Assembly: GCF_012273895.1 (NCBI RefSeq)
Contig: NC_052104.1
Span: forward strand, 3,658,001 to 3,722,000
Reading direction: 5' to 3'
Origin: Zerene cesonia
Lineage: Eukaryota > Arthropoda > Insecta > Lepidoptera > Pieridae
Length of the DNA stretch: 64,000 bases
The translations under genes and the position numbers were made by a program. Below are positions 57,983 through 64,000 of this stretch, one piece after another (position 1 is the first letter of the stretch; each line of letters starts with the position of its first letter). The notes below the pieces were generated by a model. The model ran no database searches. It had not been told where the DNA came from and saw nothing but the letters and a program-made list of their open reading frames with translations.

Positions 57983-60900
57983 ATGATAAAAATACCAACG
58001 GACGTTCAATCTGTTATACACGCTGCTTATCATATAAATAGTTTTAGAAGAGCTGTTGAAGAATTGGTTGAAACAATATTACTTAATTAGAACAATAATT
58101 GTACCTAATACTAACGGTTAAACTTTTTTCATCTGTATTTCAGGTGTATAATTCTCTGGATGCAAATTCCACTTCAATTGCAGTTAGAGTAGATATACAG
58201 GAAAGTTTAATACAAGTTATTGACAATGGATGTGGAATCAAAGGGAATGACTTCAATTTACTTGGACAAAAGTATTCATCTAGTAAATTTGTTGATATAT
58301 TTGGTTTGAAAAGTATTCCACACTTGTATGGATATTGTGGTGTATCACTTGCAACAATTATTGATGTTAGCCATGACGTTAAAATAATTTCAAGATATCT
58401 AAACTCACAGGAAACATGGATGAAAATATTCTGCCAGGGAGAATGCAAAAAGATAACTAAAACAACTTTAAGACCAGCTAGAGGCACTACAGTAAGTCAA
58501 TGTGTCCAATATAAAAATAATATGTACACAATAATAATAATAAGGCTTTTTGATAATATTATTTGTTATTAATAACATTATGTTTCATGGTGTTGCAACT
58601 ATTATTGCATAAGAGATTAATATTTATATTGTAAAGACTCCACTTTGCATCAAACTTACCCTATCATTATTAAATTTAAATTATAATTTTGTTACTGAAA
58701 CAACGCTTTCAATTTTGGATAATATATATATATTATAGCTAATCCTAATTTGCATACCAACATTTAAAAACAAGTCAAAAAACTGCATAAATCACAAAAA
58801 TAAGTGAAAATTAATTTTAATAAAAATCATGTTTGAATTCAGTATGTTGTGAATATATGTTTTTGGTTTAAGGTTGAAATCAAAGGTTTTCTATATAATT
58901 TGAATATACAAAGAAAAGCCATTGAAACTTGTAATGAAATGCTTGCTATTAAAACTTTATTAGAACAGCTATCATTGGTTCATGTGAATGTGTCATTTAG
59001 TCTAAGAGACGATGGAAGAAATGAAATTATGTTCCAAATACATAAAAACAGAGATCTTTGTTCAACCATTTCATCTTTATTTAACATTTCACCAATAGAG
59101 TTACAAGAGTTGAAAATAGAAAAGAAAGACTACAAAGTAAAAGCTTTGATAGGAAAGGGAAATATGGACTTCAAAAAGTACCAGTGGATTTTTTTAAATA
59201 GAAAATTTATATTCAGAAGCAAAATTCATCAAATAATGAATAAACACTTAAAGAAATCTTTGTATATTCAACATATCAAACCTATTAAGAAGGTAGGATT
59301 TTAATAAACAACAATTCTTTTAGTGCTGTGTGAATTATTAAATTAATTATTAATTTCAGCTTCGTGTTATTGATAATGAAACATACAATGAAGATTTACC
59401 TCTGTATTTCCTTTTTATATCATGTCCATACTTTGACTATGACATAAACTATAACTTGAGAAAAACAAGTGTTGAATTTAAGAACTGGGACAAAATAATA
59501 AATATACTGCAAAAATTGGCTCAATGTTACTGTGGAGAAATAAAACTCAAAGAAGTAACTAAACAAAATTTGAATAATAATCATAGGGATCAAAACATAA
59601 CAAAAAATGATGTATCTAAAACTAGAGAAGAAGTTAAAAAAATTATCAACAGAATACTAATGAATCAAAAGAAAAAAAATGTGTTAGATATGCAAAATGG
59701 AATTAAAGGTCTCTTCTTATATTTTTATTGTAATTAATTAACGCAATGTAAATATAGTGATAATATGTAGATTTTTTTATCAGGAATAAACATTAAGAGA
59801 CAAAGAAAACAGAATAGAAGAAAAATTTTAAAAAGTAAGCATCAATTCAATACCAAAGGTAAACTATTGTTTCTGAATAAAGAAAATATTGAAAAACTAA
59901 CAATTCCCAATGAAAAGAAAAATAGGCTAACAAAATGTCAATCAAACAGAAATTATTTTATGAAACCATGTCAAAATACAGTGGAAAAAATATGGAATGA
60001 TGAATCAAACATTAGTGAAATTATATTGAATAATGATAGTGTGACTTCAGGTTCCAAACACGATTTCTGTAAATCAAATAAACCAGGAAAAAAGAAAAAG
60101 ATGTTAAAAAATAATATCTTTATTAAAAGTGAAGGACCTGCTTCAACTAAAATACAATTGGTTCAAAATGATGAAAAGAACAATCATAATCATCAAGACT
60201 CAAACTATGCAAATAATAATAAAAATATTAAAGCTGATAATGTGAAATATATTCTTGGTAATGACACAATAAATAAGGCTTTACATCCTCCTGGCAGCTT
60301 GAGAGAAAAACATGAATTGTTTACAAAGTCTAGTAGAAAGGTGCATATAAATAAAAAAGCAAGGGTTCAAAAAGAATTTAATTTTAATGAAAATGAATGT
60401 AAATCAAACATTAAAAATAAACCCAATGACCACAAAATAGGTTTATATGATAATGAAGTAAAAAAAAATATGGAGAACTTAGATACATGTGGTTTTAATA
60501 AAGATAAAACATATCAAAATTTAGTTCTGTCTTCACATGACCTTGTACAAACAATTTTGGAAGACAAAACCAACAACATAAGAAAAATTGATCTCCAATG
60601 TCATGATGTTAGTACAAACACACAACCACATACATTCACTTTTTATCCAGGTTAGCTTTTACAAATTAATATAGTAGTACATTCGTTTTAATTTTATACT
60701 AGATGGTGCCCGCCAGTTCGTTCGCGTGAACTTTGAACTTTTTTATATCTTATGTACAGACACAGTTGTTTTACTGTTTTTTATTATATGCGTCGATTGA
60801 TTTTAATTTTATTGTAATTTTTTAGAACAAGTTTTTGAGAGTATTAATAGCAATGTCATTTCCGCCAAATTAACATATGAAAGTCACAAACATTATAATT

Positions 60901-63635
60901 TGAATACGGAGATATATGGAAAGAAATATAACAGTAATCAACCTTACAATAACAAGGTTTCTAAGGATCTGTTTACTTTAAAAAGTCGAATACCGTTTAA
61001 TTTAAGAAATGTTGCTTTTAAAACGAAAAAATTCAACAAATTAAAAAAAGCATCATTTTTAAACACTTTAAAAACGAACCTTAATGATTCTATTTATACT
61101 ATACAAATGTCAAATAGTGTAAGTAATTTTAATTGCAAATTGAATAACAAGTGTAATACAACAAATTTGTATGCTGATCATAATAATAGATCGATTGAAG
61201 GATCTTATAAGGACGAAATTAAATCAATGTATGATAAAACATATACTATTGAAAACTATGTTTCACAAGACCAACACGATGTGAATAAAAATATAAGCCT
61301 CAAATATGATATAACATATTCCATACAATTATCGAAAAATGTAATTTATACACCAAATGAAAATTGTGATCCAAACAATTATTTTATAAAAAGATCTGAA
61401 ATGTTTAATAATAATGAGATGGATGCTTCGTCAAGTAACAAAAAAGCCAATCAAACATTTAATAACGAAACTAACGAAGAAATAAAATCAATCCAGAATT
61501 CAAAGAGAAGTTTAGAAAATGTGGATCCTTTAAACTTTTGTGAAACAATTATCGATTCTATCGCTGAAATTCACGGACCTAAATTAGATAATGGCGCCAT
61601 AAGTAATGATAGTCTCTTTAATGTATGTACAAATTTTCAAGATAGTAAAAAAGAAGAAAATGAAATTACTAATGTAACTTCCCATCACTTTAATTCTCTG
61701 CACACAGAAGAAATAAATAAAATATTTCTAGATACATTTGATTTAGATTTTTCAAAAAATGAAAATCATGAAATTATTTCTGAAGTCCCAAAGTCCTCAA
61801 AAAATTTAGAAGATTTTAATATTCAGGGTCGACATACATTTATGCCTAAAGGTAATACAAAATAGCTTTAGGATAATATTAATTCCAAAATGAAGGATTT
61901 CATTAGTATTAATTAATTTTATACGTTTTTAGGTATGTCGCCTATTATAAATAATTTTAACGAAAAACTGTTCAACATATGCAGTACAATAGAGGATGAC
62001 TATTATGAAGATGTGAGTGTACTTGTTTTTTAATGAGCATACTTGTGTCGTAAACTAAAGAGACATGTATTTTCAGGTAATCTATAAAAAATTCGCAGAG
62101 TCGGTAGTTGAAACGGCGCGAGTGTTTGAACCAAAAATTCAAAATGTCAACGAAATTAAAACTTCATCGGATATGAATAAAGTTAATAATAATGTTATAA
62201 AAGATAATGCGGATTTGATATTTGATGCTAAATCTTTAAAACATGCTAAGGTATTTTTTTCACATTATTTTTTATAGTTGTATCTATTATTGATTTAAAT
62301 TAAAGACGCATTTAATGTAAATGCAAGTAAAATTCCTTGTTTAAACGATCGAAATATGTTATTAGGTATTGGGCCAAGTTGACTGTAAATTTATTGCTAC
62401 AATCACACACGGAAAGATAACATCGAGTAACACATATTCAGATTTCCTTGTGCTTTTTGACCAGCATGCGGTTCATGAGAGAATTCGTCTTGAGAAAAAT
62501 TTATTAGGTGAATTAAATTGTTATTACTAGTTAGTAGAATATAATTTTACATTATATTCATAATTGACATTTTTTTAAATTTCGTAAAATTTTTCACCCA
62601 TTAAATTGTACATCGCAATATTTAGATTATTTTGATGGTATTACTTGGAAGAGTGTAACAATAGAAGGCATCAGTTTGAAATTGACTAAAGATGATGCCG
62701 TCTTTCTCCATAACTATAAAGATAAGTTATCTGCATTCGGTCTACATTGGACTGTTACTGATAGTATAATAACTTTGTATGGAATTCCACAAGCTATTTT
62801 CGGAAAAATTGGCAGACAGGTAATTTTACCTTCCATCTATTAGGGTAGTGTTGTTTCAAAGACTACCAATAACCATAGGTACCTACGACCATATAGAAAT
62901 GTATTTGCAATTTTAGAGTTAGTTAAACTTGGCATTGCAATATCATCCTTGTTTATCTGTTAGTGACTTTGCGTCCATGCATACTGTTAATGGAGTTAGT
63001 AAGCTAATTATCACAGTCCATCTTACACACGAAAATTAAGTACCAATTGAAGTAAAGTGTTCCCATATTTTTTTTACGAATGTAATTTTTTTAAGGTTGA
63101 TGTTGTATTGAAGGCTACTAAAAATTTACTCGCTGAACTAATGGATGCGCTTAAATATCTAAAAGGCAATTTACCCCTATACCCTCAAACTATAATGAAT
63201 CTCGTTTTCAGTGAGGTGAGCATTCTACTGAAATATTAACATGTAAAAATTTTGTTGCAATGTGTGGATTCTATATATACCTAATCTATTCTTTTCTCGG
63301 TTACACTTGCAGGCTTGTAGATATGCGATCATGTTCGGAGATAAGCTATCCAAACGTAGTTGCGTTGAATTATTAGAATCTCTAGCAGAATGCAAAACTC
63401 CGTTTCAGTGCGCTCATGGCAGACCAGTGATGGCCGTAATAATGGAAATGAAAGGAAATGTGCCAAAATATAATGTATGAAGCCTGCATAGTACCAATAA
63501 TAGTTATTCTTTTATATATTTATCAATTAAATATGTTTATTACTTGTTCGTTTTCAGATAAGTATGAAGAAGGTAAAATTATATAAAAGCAACAAAAAAG
63601 GAGAAGAGCAGCAAATTCAAAAAATTACAAAGTAA
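57983..63635 (+). CDS. Mlh3: DNA mismatch repair protein MLH3
   Basis: Thirteen coding exons: 57983-58066, 58144-58491, 58873-59292, 59360-59708, 59784-60650, 60826-61851, 61933-62012, 62077-62250, 62366-62507, 62626-62819, 63096-63215, 63313-63474 and 63558-63635. All are in phase, giving 1347 aa. The N-terminal ATPase shows VEELVYNSLDA (about 25-35), DNGCGI (55-60) and RGTT (141-144), then ISCPYFDYDINYNLRKTSVEF at the end of the transducer domain. Exons 5-6 encode a 600-residue Asn/Lys-rich linker. The C-terminal nuclease shows LVLFDQHAVHERIRLE, matching DQHA(X)2E(X)4E (1148-1159), then ACR (1269-1271) and CAHGRP (1301-1306). MLH3 pairs with MLH1 as MutL-gamma, which nicks DNA in meiotic crossing-over and aids mismatch repair. 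The GFRGEAL signature is GYCGVSL here (91-97), an odd departure. The exon 1 donor (TTG then GTTGAA) is weak but gives the conserved join. Confidence 0.94.
60700..60738 (+). repeat. Short repeat 3'-end fragment in an MLH3 intron
   Basis: ATACTAGATGGTGCCCGCCAGTTCGTTCGCGTGAAC in the 175-base intron between exons 5 and 6 resembles the 5' boundary of a common lepidopteran element. It is only a remnant. Confidence 0.4.
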
Positions 63636-63636
63636 A

Positions 63637-63642
63637 AATAAA
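63637..63642 (+). terminator. Polyadenylation signal of MLH3
   Basis: AATAAA begins two bases after the stop codon, so the 3' UTR would be very short. A T-rich stretch follows at once. Confidence 0.6.
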
Positions 63643-64000
63643 TTATTTTTATTCATGTGTGAAATTTACGTCCAAAAAATATAGATATATTTGTTATAAA
63701 ATATTATATTCTAAACTAGAAAATATTATGTGCTGTTATATCATTGACGTACAATACACAACTAGGCTCACAGTCACACCACAAAAATTGGCCGAAGCAA
63801 AACTCTACCTACGTGTATATACTTTAGACAGAGTCTTCTTTGCTTATATTTTAATTATTTTATTGCGAATCTAGTTGTTTACTGTACGTCAATTTTATAT
63901 TTACAGCCAACCAATGTTTTTGCATTATATACCCAAACATAACGTACAAATTTTTATAAATCAAAAATAAAAACTTTACATTTAAAGTTCATTACGGCAA
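63643..64000. other. Downstream flank of MLH3
   Basis: AT-rich sequence with one 71-codon frame (63659-63874) that has no coding features. It may hold the 3' end of a gene beyond the window. Confidence 0.4.

Noticed and set aside
1..64000. CRISPR arrays, operons, phage or bacterial systems
   Set aside because: The DNA is an insect nuclear sequence with spliced genes, and no regularly spaced repeats were seen.

Overview
The window is AT-rich eukaryotic nuclear DNA with spliced genes. Introns begin with GT and end with AG, insect initiator motifs are present, and interspersed repeats of kinds common in moths and butterflies are abundant. Gene content (7tm_7 gustatory receptor, delta-class GST, ANCE-like protein, DM9/DUF3421 protein, SLC46-type transporter) points to an insect, most likely a lepidopteran. 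I cannot name the species. Gene models were built by hand from reading frames, splice signals, exon phase and family knowledge. No search was run.

Layout. 0.9-7.7 kb (+): two tandem tiny genes, each encoding a 38-residue Cys-rich single-pass membrane peptide. In both, the start codon sits on a 5-base coding piece (ATGTG) that is spliced to a 112-base second piece. 9.1-11.4 kb (+): a complete five-exon gustatory receptor (414 aa). 12.4-14.8 kb (+): a DM9/DUF3421 protein (242 aa) with a Pro/Gly/Tyr/Gln-rich N-terminus. 16.2-25.7 kb (-): an SLC46/proton-coupled-folate-transporter-like MFS carrier (589 aa), convergent with the DM9 gene. 25.8-35.8 kb: gene-poor DNA with repeats and a GC-rich patch. 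35.8-45.5 kb (-): a membrane-anchored angiotensin-converting-enzyme homologue (about 759 aa) whose zinc site is destroyed. 46.0-48.0 kb (-): a delta-like GST (218 aa). 50.6-50.9 kb (-): a possible small N-myristoylated acidic protein. 52.8-54.5 kb (-): a secreted or membrane protein of unknown family with a clear TATA plus initiator promoter. 58.0-63.6 kb (+): a complete 13-exon MLH3 mismatch-repair/meiotic-recombination gene (1347 aa).

The genes do not form one pathway. This is an ordinary insect gene neighbourhood. The least expected item is the pair of micropeptide genes, which a normal ORF scan misses because each start codon is isolated from the rest of the frame. Next are the ACE-like pseudo-enzyme, which keeps its substrate-carboxylate pocket but not its zinc ligands, and the MLH3 gene, which has complete endonuclease motifs but a degenerate GFRGEAL ATPase signature. 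Two 1000-N assembly gaps (3423-4422 and 37589-38588) are placeholders, and at least the first lies inside a repeat copy.
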